A stretch of 64,000 nt of DNA, taken from positions 1 to 64,000 of the forward strand of contig JACRPS010000005.1 in the NCBI GenBank assembly GCA_016223085.1. The letters run 5' to 3'. The notes under the pieces are model-generated. The model ran no database searches, was not told the origin of the DNA, and worked only from the letters and a program-made list of their open reading frames with translations. The position numbers and the translations under genes are program-made. Positions 17,375 through 26,260 of the stretch are shown one piece after another. Positions within the stretch are counted from its first letter, which is position 1. Each line of letters opens with the position of its first letter. Source of the stretch: Chloroflexota bacterium (lineage in GTDB: Bacteria > Chloroflexota > Anaerolineae > Aggregatilineales > Phototrophicaceae).

Positions 17375-18409
17375 TTATTTGCCCATCAGGTGAGCGATGA
17401 TGAGGTGGTCGAGTTCTTCATAATCCCGCGCTTCGATACACTGCTGCATGGCGCCGCGGTCCAGGCTGCGCACGCGCTCCACCAGCCACAGGAAAAATTG
17501 CAGGCTGTTGGCGAGGTGTTTTTCCGCCACGTCGGCCTGCTGCGTGCGCATGGCCTTCACGTCCAGACCGACCACGCCGCGTTCGTAGTAGCGGTGATCG
17601 TCCAGCACCAGCACCTGGTCAAACGCCCGCCGCAGGTTAACCGCGCCAAACGCCCGGTCCTGGTCATACTTCAGGCCGTTCTGGTCGTTCAGGTGGACGC
17701 TCCACAGCTTGTTGTACGCCAGCCCAAACGCCATCTCGTCGGCGGGGTCCAGCCCCGCCAGTACCGCGTGCGCCGACTCCACCAGCAGGCCGCAGCGTTC
17801 CGGCGCGCGGGTTTTGTAACCCAGCGCCACCGCATGGCCGGCGGTGGGGATATAAGCGATGTCCATCGGCTCGTTGGGTTTGGGTTCGACGGCGATGCGG
17901 ATATTGGGGTTATAGGCCAGCATGTCGTCCATCGCTTCAGCCAGCCGGTCCACCGCGCGGGCGGCGTCCTTGGCCTCGCGCAGGTACGTGCCTTCCCGCG
18001 CCAGCCACAGCACGATCAGATTGCAGCCCAGCGCGTCGGCAATGTCAATCGTCCTGCGCGACCGTTCGCGCGCGTAAGCCCGCGCCTTCGGGTCGTTCGA
18101 GGTGTACGCGCCGTCAACCGTCAGCGGATGTTCCCACAGGCGCGGCGCGACAATCTCCGCCACCAGCCCCAGGCTGTCCAGCCGCTGCTTGAGCGCCCGC
18201 GCCGCCTGCACGATCTGCTCCGGCGTTTTGTCGTCCAGATTCGGCACGGCATCATCGTCGTGGAACTGTACGGCGTCGAAGCCCAGCCGCTGGTAGGCCT
18301 CCAGCTTTTTATCAAAGCTAAGACCGGGACGAACCGGCGGCCCGAACGGGTCCGCCCCTTCGTGAATGTTCCAGGGGCCGAAGGAGAAGCGATAACCATA
18401 TTTGTTCAT
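17375..18409 (-). CDS. xylose isomerase-like TIM-barrel sugar isomerase
   Basis: The 344-residue protein matches class I xylose isomerases through VQFHDDDAVP (catalytic His-Asp pair), IAVEPKPNEP (first metal-binding Glu), PTAGHA, VESAH, HLNDQNGLKYDQD (metal-binding Asp residues) and a C-terminal LDVKAMRT. These enzymes interconvert xylose and xylulose with two divalent metals. It is about 40 residues shorter than typical actinobacterial XylA, with the C-terminal arm reduced, so the substrate may differ (another aldose). No kinase or sugar transporter is adjacent. A strong hairpin separates it from the upstream hydrolase gene. Confidence 0.78.
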   Translation of the reverse strand: MNKYGYRFSFGPWNIHEGADPFGPPVRPGLSFDKKLEAYQRLGFDAVQFHDDDAVPNLDDKTPEQIVQAARALKQRLDSLGLVAEIVAPRLWEHPLTVDGAYTSNDPKARAYARERSRRTIDIADALGCNLIVLWLAREGTYLREAKDAARAVDRLAEAMDDMLAYNPNIRIAVEPKPNEPMDIAYIPTAGHAVALGYKTRAPERCGLLVESAHAVLAGLDPADEMAFGLAYNKLWSVHLNDQNGLKYDQDRAFGAVNLRRAFDQVLVLDDHRYYERGVVGLDVKAMRTQQADVAEKHLANSLQFFLWLVERVRSLDRGAMQQCIEARDYEELDHLIIAHLMGK

Positions 18410-18442
18410 AAAGTGTCCCTCTTTTTTGCCGGGGGTGAACCC

Positions 18443-18469
18443 AAATAAAAAGCCTCCTGGCAGAGGCTT
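18443..18469 (-). terminator. intrinsic terminator after the dienelactone hydrolase gene
   Basis: Read on the minus strand, AAGCCTC, a 6-base loop and GAGGCTT are followed by TTTATTT. This is a standard rho-independent stop. It ends the hydrolase transcript between that gene (18535) and the isomerase gene start (18409). Confidence 0.8.
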
Positions 18470-18492
18470 GATTATACCGTGTCGCGGCAGGT

Positions 18493-18519
18493 CGGGGCGA
18501 CCAAATCTGGCCGCCCCTG
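18493..18519. repeat. degenerate GGGGCG/CGCCCC palindromic repeat
   Basis: GGGGCGACC and a near-complementary GGCCGCCCC flank a 6-base loop. It resembles the palindromic cores elsewhere but is less regular. It lies just downstream of the hydrolase stop codon. Confidence 0.5.
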
Positions 18520-18534
18520 CGGTTGGAAGCGCGA

Positions 18535-19266
18535 TTACGCCAGTTTGCGCCTGAAGAAGTCGGCCATTTCGCGGAAGGCATCCTGCGCGGTGTCATCATC
18601 CCGCAGTTCGCCGTTCGCCAGCATGAAGCCGTGCGGTTCGCCCGAATACACCTTCAGTTCAAAGTCCGCGCTGGCGTTGTGCAGGTCGGTGGCGTAACGG
18701 TAGATGTCGGCAATCGGGCTGGGGTTATCCGCCGTACCATGAATAACCAGCATCGGCGCGGCCAGATCGCCGACCAGATCAGCCGGAGCCGGCTCGCCCT
18801 GATAGGGGAAACCGTACCAGGCCACACCCGCCCTGAGCGCATCCAATTGCGGCAGCAGCAGCATGGTGTAGCGCCCGCCAGCGCAGAAGCCGGTCAGGCC
18901 GATGCGTTCCGCGTCCACGTCGTCACGGTCACTGAGGAATGTCATGCCATCCTGCACCAGTTGTTTCACCGTATCGTCCGATGGGCTTTGTTCAAACGTT
19001 TGCCAGCCGAGCGCCAGCACAACAAAGCCTTCGGCGGCCAGTTGGTCCACCATCGTGCGGTAGCCCGGTTCCAGCCCGCGAAACGAGTGAATCAGGATGA
19101 TACCGGGGTATGGCCCGCCGTCGCCGGGCGCGGCCAGATACGACTGGTAGACCTGCCCGCCGCTGGTCACTTCCACGTCCCCTGCTTCCACGTCCTGCGC
19201 CTGCGCCATCATTGGTATCACCAGCACTATGAGGAGAAACACGATCACAGCCAGTTTTGTTTTCAT
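18535..19266 (-). CDS. secreted dienelactone hydrolase-family protein
   Basis: The 243-residue alpha/beta hydrolase begins with a cleavable signal peptide (MKTKLAVIVFLLIVLVIPMMAQAQ). The family's Cys-Asp-His triad is visible: Cys in GFCAGGRY, Asp in IHGTADNPSP and His in EPHGFM. Family members cleave lactones or esters; here the site of action is the cell surface or periplasm-like space. The substrate is unknown. It is a single-gene unit ended by the terminator at 18443-18469. Confidence 0.87.
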   Translation of the reverse strand: MKTKLAVIVFLLIVLVIPMMAQAQDVEAGDVEVTSGGQVYQSYLAAPGDGGPYPGIILIHSFRGLEPGYRTMVDQLAAEGFVVLALGWQTFEQSPSDDTVKQLVQDGMTFLSDRDDVDAERIGLTGFCAGGRYTMLLLPQLDALRAGVAWYGFPYQGEPAPADLVGDLAAPMLVIHGTADNPSPIADIYRYATDLHNASADFELKVYSGEPHGFMLANGELRDDDTAQDAFREMADFFRRKLA

Positions 19267-19394
19267 CGCTCCGGGTTCCTTTCACAACGACTAAACGATG
19301 TTACCCATTGGACTTTATGCTGAAGCTGTGCTCGCCTCCACTGGTATCATAACCGTCATGATGAGGTTGATGGTCAGCTTTTAAGTAACTTCTA

Positions 19395-19485
19395 ATGGAT
19401 GACCGAAAACAGATTCATGGAATGTAGGGGCGAACCGGCGGTTCGCCCCTCCGAAAAATCTGTGTATCGGTTTTCATTTAACCAT
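19395..19485 (+). mobile_element. MITE-like repeat, family 1, copy 2
   Basis: It has the same imperfect 24-bp ends as the copy at 10280 (left ATGGATGACCGAAAACAG, right ATCGGTTTTCATTTAACC). The core is GTAGGGGCGAACC and GGTTCGCCCCTCC. It carries no gene. It lies between the hydrolase gene start and the end of the PaaK-like gene. Confidence 0.75.
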
Positions 19486-19501
19486 AAGATTATTTACCGT
19501 G

Positions 19502-20713
19502 TTAGTCCCACGTGCGCGCGTCCACGACGGCGCGCTGTGCCGGGTCAATCTCTCCTGGCGGCACAATCGCCACCTCGTCAATGCGCAGCCGAATCGCCTG
19601 CTGCGCCAGATTCTTAATCATGTCCGGCAGCCCGTCGCCGCTTTCGCCCGGCTGCAGCTCCAGCTTGACCGTCACGTAATCGCTGTTGCCGGGCCGGGTG
19701 ATGACCGCCTGAATCAGCTTGATCTGCGGGAAAAAGACTTTGGCGCGGTTGAGCTGATCGGGATGCAGGAACATGCCACGCACCTTGATCGCGCCGCCGC
19801 TGCGCCCGTACAGGCCAAGCAACTGCTGCCCGCCGTTACACTCCGGCGCGGGCTGCGCCGCCAGCGCCCCCAGGTCGCCCGTACCAAAGCGCACCAGTGG
19901 ATAGCCCTTGTTAAACGTCGTTGCCACAATTTCGCCGGTGTTCCCCGGCTCAACCGGCTGCCCGGTCGCCGGATCCACGATTTCGAGATACACGCTGTCC
20001 AGCACGCAGAAGCCTTCCACGCCGTCCCGCGTATAGCCAACCAGCCCCAGGTCAGCCGTGCCGTAGGCCGATGTGGTTTTTATGCCATATTCGCCTTCAA
20101 AGCGCATCCGCTGCTGGAAGGTGTACGGCTCTGCCGAAAACAGCGCCTTTTTGATTGTGACCGCCTCTTTCGGGATGCCCAGTTCGGCCATACGGTCGAG
20201 AAGCGTCATCAGATAGCTGGGCTGGCCGACAAAGCCGGTGGCGTGCAGTTTGGTGGCGATCTCAATCTGGTAATCGGTATTGCCCGGCCCGGTCGGCAGC
20301 ACGGTCGCGCCGCAGTGGCGCAGGCTTTCGTCCAGCAGCAGGCCGGCGGGCGTCAGGTGGTACATAAAGGTATTCAGCACCCGGTCGCCCCGGCCAAAAC
20401 CGACATAGCGGAACGGCGCAAGCTGCGCGTCCACATTGTCCGGGTCGGGCGGCTGCGGGTCAAAGATCGGCCCCGGCGAGACGTAAATGCGCGGCAGCGT
20501 GTCCGGGTCCACTGTCAGGAAGCCGCCAAACGGCGGATTGTCGGCGTGGATTTTCACCAGTTCGTCCTTGCTGAGGACGGGAATTTTCGCCAGATCGGCA
20601 GCGCCCTGAATATCTGCCGGCGTTACGCCGGCGTTGTCCAGGATGCGGCGTATCGCGGGCGCGTGGGCGTAGGCGTGAGCGATCTGGTCGCGGATACGGG
20701 TATCGAGAGTCAT
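19502..20713 (-). CDS. phenylacetate-CoA ligase-like (PaaK family) AMP-forming ligase
   Basis: The 403-residue protein resembles PaaK-type adenylating CoA ligases: GDRVLNTFMYHLTPAGLLLD, TGPGNTDYQIEIA, FSAEPYT, then SAYGTADLGLVGY (the adenylate-binding YGxxE-like site) and a C-terminal GRSGGAIKVRGMFLHPDQL. Such enzymes activate aromatic or other carboxylic acids to CoA thioesters. It is slightly shorter than PaaK (about 430 residues). AGAGGGG precedes the ATG. It is not in an operon with paa genes; the nearby LIV transporter and acyl-CoA synthetase hint at carboxylate use. Confidence 0.83.
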   Translation of the reverse strand: MTLDTRIRDQIAHAYAHAPAIRRILDNAGVTPADIQGAADLAKIPVLSKDELVKIHADNPPFGGFLTVDPDTLPRIYVSPGPIFDPQPPDPDNVDAQLAPFRYVGFGRGDRVLNTFMYHLTPAGLLLDESLRHCGATVLPTGPGNTDYQIEIATKLHATGFVGQPSYLMTLLDRMAELGIPKEAVTIKKALFSAEPYTFQQRMRFEGEYGIKTTSAYGTADLGLVGYTRDGVEGFCVLDSVYLEIVDPATGQPVEPGNTGEIVATTFNKGYPLVRFGTGDLGALAAQPAPECNGGQQLLGLYGRSGGAIKVRGMFLHPDQLNRAKVFFPQIKLIQAVITRPGNSDYVTVKLELQPGESGDGLPDMIKNLAQQAIRLRIDEVAIVPPGEIDPAQRAVVDARTWD

Positions 20714-20849
20714 CGGCTGTCCCCTCTGAAATTATGGGATATACAGGCAAGAAGCGAAATAGGTCATAAAATGCTAGAAAACGTAATATTTATACTTCTG
20801 CTCGCTCTGTATTATACACCTCATCCTGAGTCACGGTTGGCTGGGATTC

Positions 20850-20875
20850 GAGGGCATGGCATGCCATGCCCCTAC
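20850..20875. repeat. palindromic core repeat (GGGCATGGC variant)
   Basis: GGGCATGGCA is followed by TGCCATGCCCCTAC. The right half is the standard core; the left arm has lost the leading GTAG. It lies between the PaaK-like gene start and the end of the SH3 protein gene. Confidence 0.65.
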
Positions 20876-20892
20876 GACTTATATCTCAGAGA

Positions 20893-21690
20893 CTAACCAA
20901 CACAATTAGCCATGCATTCATCTACACACTGCCTGCAAGCGGCACTCCACCAACGCCGGCACACGCCATCCCACAGACAACTTCCGCTACAAATTACAGA
21001 GCAAACACCACCACCAACGTAGTTAGGCTCTCCGGTTGGTGGCGGGCTGTGTCCGTCCCGGCCCTCGCCCCCATCCTCACCGGCATCACCGCCGCCTTCC
21101 CCACCTCCACCGTCAGACCCTTCACCGTGTTCAAACAGTGCCACATCAACCTGCGACACCAGTTCGGCATAGACCCAACCCTCGCCACCGCTGAAACGAA
21201 TCCGATACCAGCCATCCACCGGGCCTTCAAGCACTTCAAAGCAGCTTCCGTCCACCGCCCGCGCCAGAGTCGGGTATTCGGTTCCAGAGCCGCTGCGAAT
21301 GTTCGCCCCTTCGTCAATGGCAACACAAACGCTGTTCTCGGTGGCCTCACCTCCATAGTCCAGCTGGGGCACAGGCGTGCTGGTCGAAGGCTGCTGTGCG
21401 GCCCCGGTGGCAGGCGGCGGCTCTTGCGGCGCGTCCGTCGGTGGTGGCGCTTGCGGTGCATCCGTAGAAGGGGGTTGCTGCGGTTGTTCGGGTGGTGGCG
21501 GTGTGGTCGCTGGGGGTTCAGTCGGCGGCGGCGTGGTCGGCGGGGGCGGCTGAGCCGTCGGCGGTGGGGGTTCCTCCGTTTGCAGCCACAGCGACAGCGA
21601 GTTATCTTCTACCGCAGCCGTGTAAGCAATCGTACCGGAAAGCACAAAAAGGATCATTACCAACGCGGTGAGAACATACGATTTTCTCAC
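20893..21690 (-). CDS. secreted Pro/Thr-rich SH3-domain protein with cysteine-rich tail
   Basis: The 265-residue protein has a signal peptide (MRKSYVLTALVMILFVLSGT), a long PPPPT/PPTEPP linker (about residues 38-108), a bacterial SH3 domain (VAIDEGANIRSGSGTEYPTL ... EGWVYAELV, about 120-180) and a Gly/Asp-rich spacer. It ends in a 40-residue tail with nine cysteines (VCSVICSGSCLWDGVCRRWW ...). SH3b domains bind cell-wall or surface material. The cysteine-rich tail suggests a disulphide-knotted or metal-binding extracellular module. The GTG start is preceded by AAAGGATGG. Confidence 0.82.
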   Translation of the reverse strand: MRKSYVLTALVMILFVLSGTIAYTAAVEDNSLSLWLQTEEPPPPTAQPPPPTTPPPTEPPATTPPPPEQPQQPPSTDAPQAPPPTDAPQEPPPATGAAQQPSTSTPVPQLDYGGEATENSVCVAIDEGANIRSGSGTEYPTLARAVDGSCFEVLEGPVDGWYRIRFSGGEGWVYAELVSQVDVALFEHGEGSDGGGGEGGGDAGEDGGEGRDGHSPPPTGEPNYVGGGVCSVICSGSCLWDGVCRRWWSAACRQCVDECMANCVG

Positions 21691-21850
21691 ATCCCATCCT
21701 TTCTACTCTCAACCGTCGGTAACCTTTTATTATAATTCACTTTATTATTAAAATCAATATATCATTGTATATTATTTTAGCTTAATCCCTTCCTTGCATA
21801 GTGACCTCAGCGGTCTTAGCAATAGATACAGCCACCCAATATATTCGTTA

Positions 21851-23701
21851 TTACCGGGTAACCAGCGCCAGCGGTACGCGCTTCTCCGGCTTACCATCGA
21901 AGCCGATGACAGCCAACTGGTCGTCGGTACGCTCGTCGTAAACAGCCATCTCCAAGCGGTAGCGTCCCGGCGGCAGGTCTTCAATCGGGATTTCGGCCAG
22001 GTAGCAGCCCCTACCAGGGGCGGGAAGATCATAATTGTGCTGACCGCGCGGCGCTCCCCTGTCATCTACCATGTCGAGTGTGACGGAATACGTATCCGGC
22101 GGGATGTTCCTGTTGATCTCGAACCCCAACCACACCTGGAACACTCCTCCCAGTTTGCGCGGCGCGCCGATCAACTGGGCTTCGATCATGTCGCCAAATC
22201 GGGCAGCGGACGCCGGGTTCTCGACGCGCCCGAAAGCCAGTACGCGCATCTCGTCGTCGTCCGCCAGGGTTGCACACGGGAAAAGGTTCTGTTCGTTGAG
22301 CAGGTACACAAACAGCGACCACTCCGACGACGGCCAGCGCGGGGCATAAATCACCCATAGCCGCTGCGCGTCGCCCACTGCTTCCCGCACGCGCCGGGCA
22401 TAAGCCTGTACCGAAGGTAAACTTCTCATGTCAACCATTTCCAGGCGCGCGGGGGTGCTGCCCAGGTATCGCTGCATGGAGTAAATGTGCAGGACTCTAA
22501 TCATGTCGCTGCCCAGGTGATTAATGATTACGTCTCCCTCGCCTACGTGGGGAGCCAATACGGCAGCCATTTCGCGGATAGGCTGCGGCGGCAGGTTAAA
22601 CAGGCCGTTCAGGCGGAAGTCGTCGTCTGCCAGCAGCGCGCCGGCGATCCAGATGCCGGCGAGAACCGGTAGTGGCACGCGCCGCGCTGCCAACGCCTGA
22701 AAACCCAATCCGGCGATGAGCGCCAGCAGGGGCAGCAGGCCAATGGCATAGCGGATGTCGCCAATGTGGAAAAGCTGGTACGCTGCCAGACTGCCCGCTA
22801 GGACGGTGATCGTGAGCAGCCATACACCCCGCGCTGCCCGGTGTCCCAGGCTGAAAATCGCCAGCAGCGCGAACAGCGCGACGCTCGTGCTGCTGAAGGC
22901 GTACACCATGTTTCCGGCAACGGTGAGCACTTCCGCCCCCTCGAAGGTGACACGCTGCGCTCTCTGTGCCATTCTTATGGCCGTGAAGGCATTGCTCAAC
23001 CAGGGGAGCAGCATCAGGCCAGCCAATACCAGGCAGGCCAGCATTGTCCACCAGCGGCGGTCAGGCCGGCGGCGGAGCAGCCGCGCCACGTGCCACAGAC
23101 CAACGGCGGCCACCAGGATAACGGCGAAATAATGGCAGTACAGCAGCGCCGCTGCCGTCAGCACCAGCGCAGCATAGAGTGGGAAACCCGGCGGGTTTTT
23201 TCGGTTCATGATGTGTCGGTAGAGCAGCAGGAGCAGCGCCGCCAGCAGAGCGTAAAGGGTATAAACGCGCATTTCGTGCAGGTAGTAGATGAACCACGCG
23301 CTGCCGCCGAACGCAACCGCCGCGCCGAACGCCACCCATCGCTGACTGCTGATCGCCCACCCCAACCGATAAACGACGACTACGGCCAGCACACCTGCCA
23401 GCAGCGATAACGCGCGCCCGGCGTACTCCGTCCAGCCAACCGTGTTGCCCCAGGCGGACAGCACCCAGAAGTAACCGGGAATCTGCCAGGGGTCTTCGGC
23501 GGCTACCCGCTTCCAGATGTCAATGGGTGACAGCGGCGGACCGAAGTCGCTTGCGCCCGCGTTGTACAGCGCCCACCATTCGTCATACCAGAAGCCCTCA
23601 GCGTTTAACCGACGCGCGCCCATCCAGGTGACGAACAGGAGCAGGGCAACTATCCAGGGTTTGAGCGGGAAGGGCTTCCCATCCCAGGCACCACTGGTCA
23701 T
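21851..23701 (-). CDS. GT39/ArnT-like membrane glycosyltransferase
   Basis: The 616-residue protein has about ten transmembrane helices in its first 400 residues and a soluble C-terminal domain of about 200 residues. The first loop, EGFWYDEWWALYNAG, carries the acidic DE pair typical of GT-C glycosyltransferases of the PMT/ArnT type. These enzymes transfer sugars from lipid carriers outside the membrane. The C-terminal part is beta-rich (PPDTYSVTLDMVDDRG ... PPGRYRLEMAVYDE). The acceptor is unknown. It follows livF in the same direction but may be transcribed separately. Family assignment rests on topology and one motif. Confidence 0.72.
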   Translation of the reverse strand: MTSGAWDGKPFPLKPWIVALLLFVTWMGARRLNAEGFWYDEWWALYNAGASDFGPPLSPIDIWKRVAAEDPWQIPGYFWVLSAWGNTVGWTEYAGRALSLLAGVLAVVVVYRLGWAISSQRWVAFGAAVAFGGSAWFIYYLHEMRVYTLYALLAALLLLLYRHIMNRKNPPGFPLYAALVLTAAALLYCHYFAVILVAAVGLWHVARLLRRRPDRRWWTMLACLVLAGLMLLPWLSNAFTAIRMAQRAQRVTFEGAEVLTVAGNMVYAFSSTSVALFALLAIFSLGHRAARGVWLLTITVLAGSLAAYQLFHIGDIRYAIGLLPLLALIAGLGFQALAARRVPLPVLAGIWIAGALLADDDFRLNGLFNLPPQPIREMAAVLAPHVGEGDVIINHLGSDMIRVLHIYSMQRYLGSTPARLEMVDMRSLPSVQAYARRVREAVGDAQRLWVIYAPRWPSSEWSLFVYLLNEQNLFPCATLADDDEMRVLAFGRVENPASAARFGDMIEAQLIGAPRKLGGVFQVWLGFEINRNIPPDTYSVTLDMVDDRGAPRGQHNYDLPAPGRGCYLAEIPIEDLPPGRYRLEMAVYDERTDDQLAVIGFDGKPEKRVPLALVTR

Positions 23702-23729
23702 GCGCCTTGGCCTTTAAACGGAACTGCTT

Positions 23730-24524
23730 TTACCCTAGCCACCGTTTGCGGCGCTTGTAGTGCTTCACGTCGCGGTAGCTCTTGCGCTGGCCGGAGGTGT
23801 TCAGCCCCAGGTAAAATTCCTTGATGTCTTCGTTTTCGCGCAACTGCGCCGCCGGGCCATCGAGCACGATGCGCCCCTGTTCCATCACGTAGCCGTGATG
23901 CGCCAGCGCCAGCGCCGCGCGCGCGTTCTGCTCCACCAGCAGCACCGACACCTGTTCTTTGTCGTTGATCTCGCGCACGATGTCAAAGATTTCCGCCACC
24001 AGCATTGGCGCCAGGCCGAGCGAGGGTTCGTCCAGCATGATGAGTTTGGGATGTCCCATCAGCGCCCGTCCGATCACCAGCATCTGCCCTTCGCCGCCGG
24101 AGAGATAGCCGCTGACATTTTTGCTCAGGGCCTTGAGGCGCGGGAAGTAGTTGTACACGCGCTCCAAATCCTGCCGGAAGAAGCGCCCGCCCTGATAGGC
24201 CATCGCGCCCAGGTTCAGGTTTTCTTCGACGGTCAGATGGCGGAACAGCGGGCGGCCTTCGATGACCTGGAGGATGCCCCGGCGCACGATGTCCTCGGCG
24301 CTCAGTTTCTCGATGCGGTCGCCGTTCCAGACGATGCTGCCGCGCGTGACCTCGCCCAGTTCGCTGCGCAGCAGGCCGCTGATGGCTTTCAGCGTGGTGC
24401 TTTTGCCGGCGCCGTTCGGCCCCAGCAGCGCCACGATCTGCCCCGGCTGGACTTCAAACGAGATGCCACGCAGCACCAGAATGACGCTGTTGTAAATCAC
24501 TTCGATATTGTTGACGGTCAGCAT
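23730..24524 (-). CDS. livF: LIV-type ABC transporter ATP-binding protein LivF
   Basis: The 264-residue ATPase has Walker A GPNGAGKST, signature YLSGGEGQML and Walker B LIMLDEPSLGLAP, with the LivF-specific start MLTVNNIEVIYNSVILVLRG. It powers uptake of branched-chain amino acids or related carboxylates with LivG, LivH, LivM and LivJ. The ATG at 24524 is chosen; a longer frame to 24662 would translate the palindromic repeat (peptide GARHAVPLR) and is rejected. It is separated from livJ by two hairpins. Confidence 0.92.
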   Translation of the reverse strand: MLTVNNIEVIYNSVILVLRGISFEVQPGQIVALLGPNGAGKSTTLKAISGLLRSELGEVTRGSIVWNGDRIEKLSAEDIVRRGILQVIEGRPLFRHLTVEENLNLGAMAYQGGRFFRQDLERVYNYFPRLKALSKNVSGYLSGGEGQMLVIGRALMGHPKLIMLDEPSLGLAPMLVAEIFDIVREINDKEQVSVLLVEQNARAALALAHHGYVMEQGRIVLDGPAAQLRENEDIKEFYLGLNTSGQRKSYRDVKHYKRRKRWLG

Positions 24525-24604
24525 AGGCGGCTTCCAATAAATCGTTTTTCGGGAAATTTCCTCACCCCAACCCCGCTCCACCTGGGAGTGGTGAAAATCG
24601 CGGT

Positions 24605-24677
24605 GACGTAGGGGCACGGCATGCCGTGCCCCTACGTCAGATGTCCGCTTCCCCCTCTCCATCTACCGGAGAGGGGG
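24605..24677. repeat. two hairpins between livJ and livF
   Basis: The first (24605-24638) is a perfect 34-bp palindrome, GACGTAGGGGCACGGCA plus its reverse complement, the standard core with extended arms. The second (24651-24677) pairs CCCCCTCTCC with GGAGAGGGGG across a 7-base loop. Both lie just after the livJ stop on the minus strand. Stems after a binding-protein gene often raise its mRNA level relative to downstream genes, which may apply here. Confidence 0.75.
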
Positions 24678-24685
24678 TGAGGTTT

Positions 24686-26116
24686 TTATGACGCCGGCAC
24701 GTCCGCGCCACCGGGACGCAGGTCAGGCGCGGGGGCGAAATCCGTCAGCGGAATCAGAATCGGGATAAACGCCTTGGTGCCGTCCGGCAGATCAACCGTC
24801 ATGGCGTCGTCGCCGGATGTGGCCGGGCCGTCGCCGGTGGCGTTGAGGAACGCCATCATGGCGATGCGGTTATCCGGCAGCGCGCGGGTGGCGCCGCCCT
24901 GATAGTTGAAGTGGTACAGCCCCAGCGGCGAGTAATCCATGCTGTCAATCGTTTCCTTGATGTCCGCGCCGGTCACGGCGTCCAGGCTGCCCACGCGGTT
25001 GACCGTCTGCGCGTAGATTTCAGCATAGGTGTCCACGATACCCCAACCCAGCAGGTAGGCGATGTTGCGGTCCTGCGGGCGGCGCTGGTTGGCGTCGGCC
25101 TGTTCGTTAATCAGGGCGATACCCGGTTGGTCGCGTTCCGACCACCAGCGGAAGGGCAGCGACCCGATTATCCCGTTGACGGCGGGCAGGCCGTCCGAGC
25201 CAAGCGCCGTGCGGCTGAGCAGACCGACCGACGTATCCAGCGCCCAGTTGACGCCGGCCAGCACCACTTCGTCTTCCACGCCCAGGTCAACCACCGTCTT
25301 GGCGACGATGACCGGGCCGCTGGCAAGTGAGTTGGTGTACAGGATGTTCGCGCCCGCGTCCAGCAGGTTCTGTACGTTGGTGGTGATGTCAGTGGCCGTT
25401 GGCAGGAAGTATTCCGGCGTGTCCACGATGGTCACGCCCTTCGAGGCACAGTAGGAGATCGTTTCCGGCGTGTAGGCCGCTTCGCCAAAGGCGCCCGGCC
25501 AGCTAATGTAACCGATGGTGGGATTGGCCGGGAAGCGGTCAGGGTTCTCCGACACGTAATTGCAGAACGCCCCCAACTGGTCGGCATACAGCGGATTGCT
25601 GGCGTAAATCCAGCCGGGTGTGGCGGCATCTTCGCCGTACAGGCCGGGGACCGAGCCGGCTGAGATCAGCACCGGGATTTCGTCTTCCGCCACCTGCGAC
25701 CGCAGCAGTTCGGCATCCGGTGAGGCGTACAGCACCAGCAGGTCGGGCTTGTCATCCAGGCTGGAGAAAGCGTCGTAAGCGGCCTGTGCCTGGTCGCGCG
25801 CGCCGCCGGTATCGCGGTAGTGTTCGCCTTCGTTGGACACCAACTGCGCGCCACAGACGCCGCCGTGAGCGTTGTAATAGGCAATCGCGTCCGCCAGTCC
25901 GGCCAGCAGCGGCTGCGTGATGAAGGCATACGAGCCGCTAAGGTCGCCCAGGTGGTAGATCGGAATCGTCTCTCCTGTCAGGTCCACTTCGCAGGCGGTG
26001 TGCTGAATGAAGTCCGGCAGACCCATCGCGGCTTCCGGCGTGGCTTCCTGGGCGGTGGTGGGGAGAATGGCTACCAGCAGTGCCACCAGAATCAGAATAA
26101 ACGACAGTTTACGCAT
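24686..26116 (-). CDS. livJ: LIV-type substrate-binding protein LivJ
   Basis: The 476-residue protein has a signal peptide (MRKLSFILILVALLVAILPTTAQ) and the periplasmic-binding-protein type I fold (IPIYHLGDLSGSYAFITQPL ... ADAIAYYNAHGGVCGAQLV). This is the ligand-capturing part of the transporter at the cell surface. The family binds branched-chain amino acids, amides, urea or aromatic acids; the neighbouring acyl-CoA synthetase makes a carboxylate plausible. It is longer than E. coli LivJ (about 370), with extra C-terminal sequence. Confidence 0.9.
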   Translation of the reverse strand: MRKLSFILILVALLVAILPTTAQEATPEAAMGLPDFIQHTACEVDLTGETIPIYHLGDLSGSYAFITQPLLAGLADAIAYYNAHGGVCGAQLVSNEGEHYRDTGGARDQAQAAYDAFSSLDDKPDLLVLYASPDAELLRSQVAEDEIPVLISAGSVPGLYGEDAATPGWIYASNPLYADQLGAFCNYVSENPDRFPANPTIGYISWPGAFGEAAYTPETISYCASKGVTIVDTPEYFLPTATDITTNVQNLLDAGANILYTNSLASGPVIVAKTVVDLGVEDEVVLAGVNWALDTSVGLLSRTALGSDGLPAVNGIIGSLPFRWWSERDQPGIALINEQADANQRRPQDRNIAYLLGWGIVDTYAEIYAQTVNRVGSLDAVTGADIKETIDSMDYSPLGLYHFNYQGGATRALPDNRIAMMAFLNATGDGPATSGDDAMTVDLPDGTKAFIPILIPLTDFAPAPDLRPGGADVPAS

Positions 26117-26225
26117 CCTCTAAAATCCTTTCGCTAACTTCCCAATGCAATCCGGTTCACGAGCCTTCCCGATGTTTGTCGAATAGTTCCTCTCCTTTGC
26201 GCGAATTTCCCCCTCCCAAGGTCTA

Positions 26226-26252
26226 TAGGGACACGATATATCGTGTCCCTAC
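26226..26252. repeat. palindromic core repeat (GGGACACGATA type)
   Basis: TAGGGACACGATA and its reverse complement lie between the livM stop (26261) and livJ start (26116). It is the same core as at 2189. The 145-bp gap may therefore contain a partial stop and a new promoter for livJ. Confidence 0.8.
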
Positions 26253-26260
26253 CGGGTAAT

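Noticed and set aside
24525-24662. N-terminal extension of LivF
   Set aside because: The extension would translate the palindromic repeat (GARHAVPLR) and lacks a ribosome-binding site; the ATG at 24524 fits the family start.
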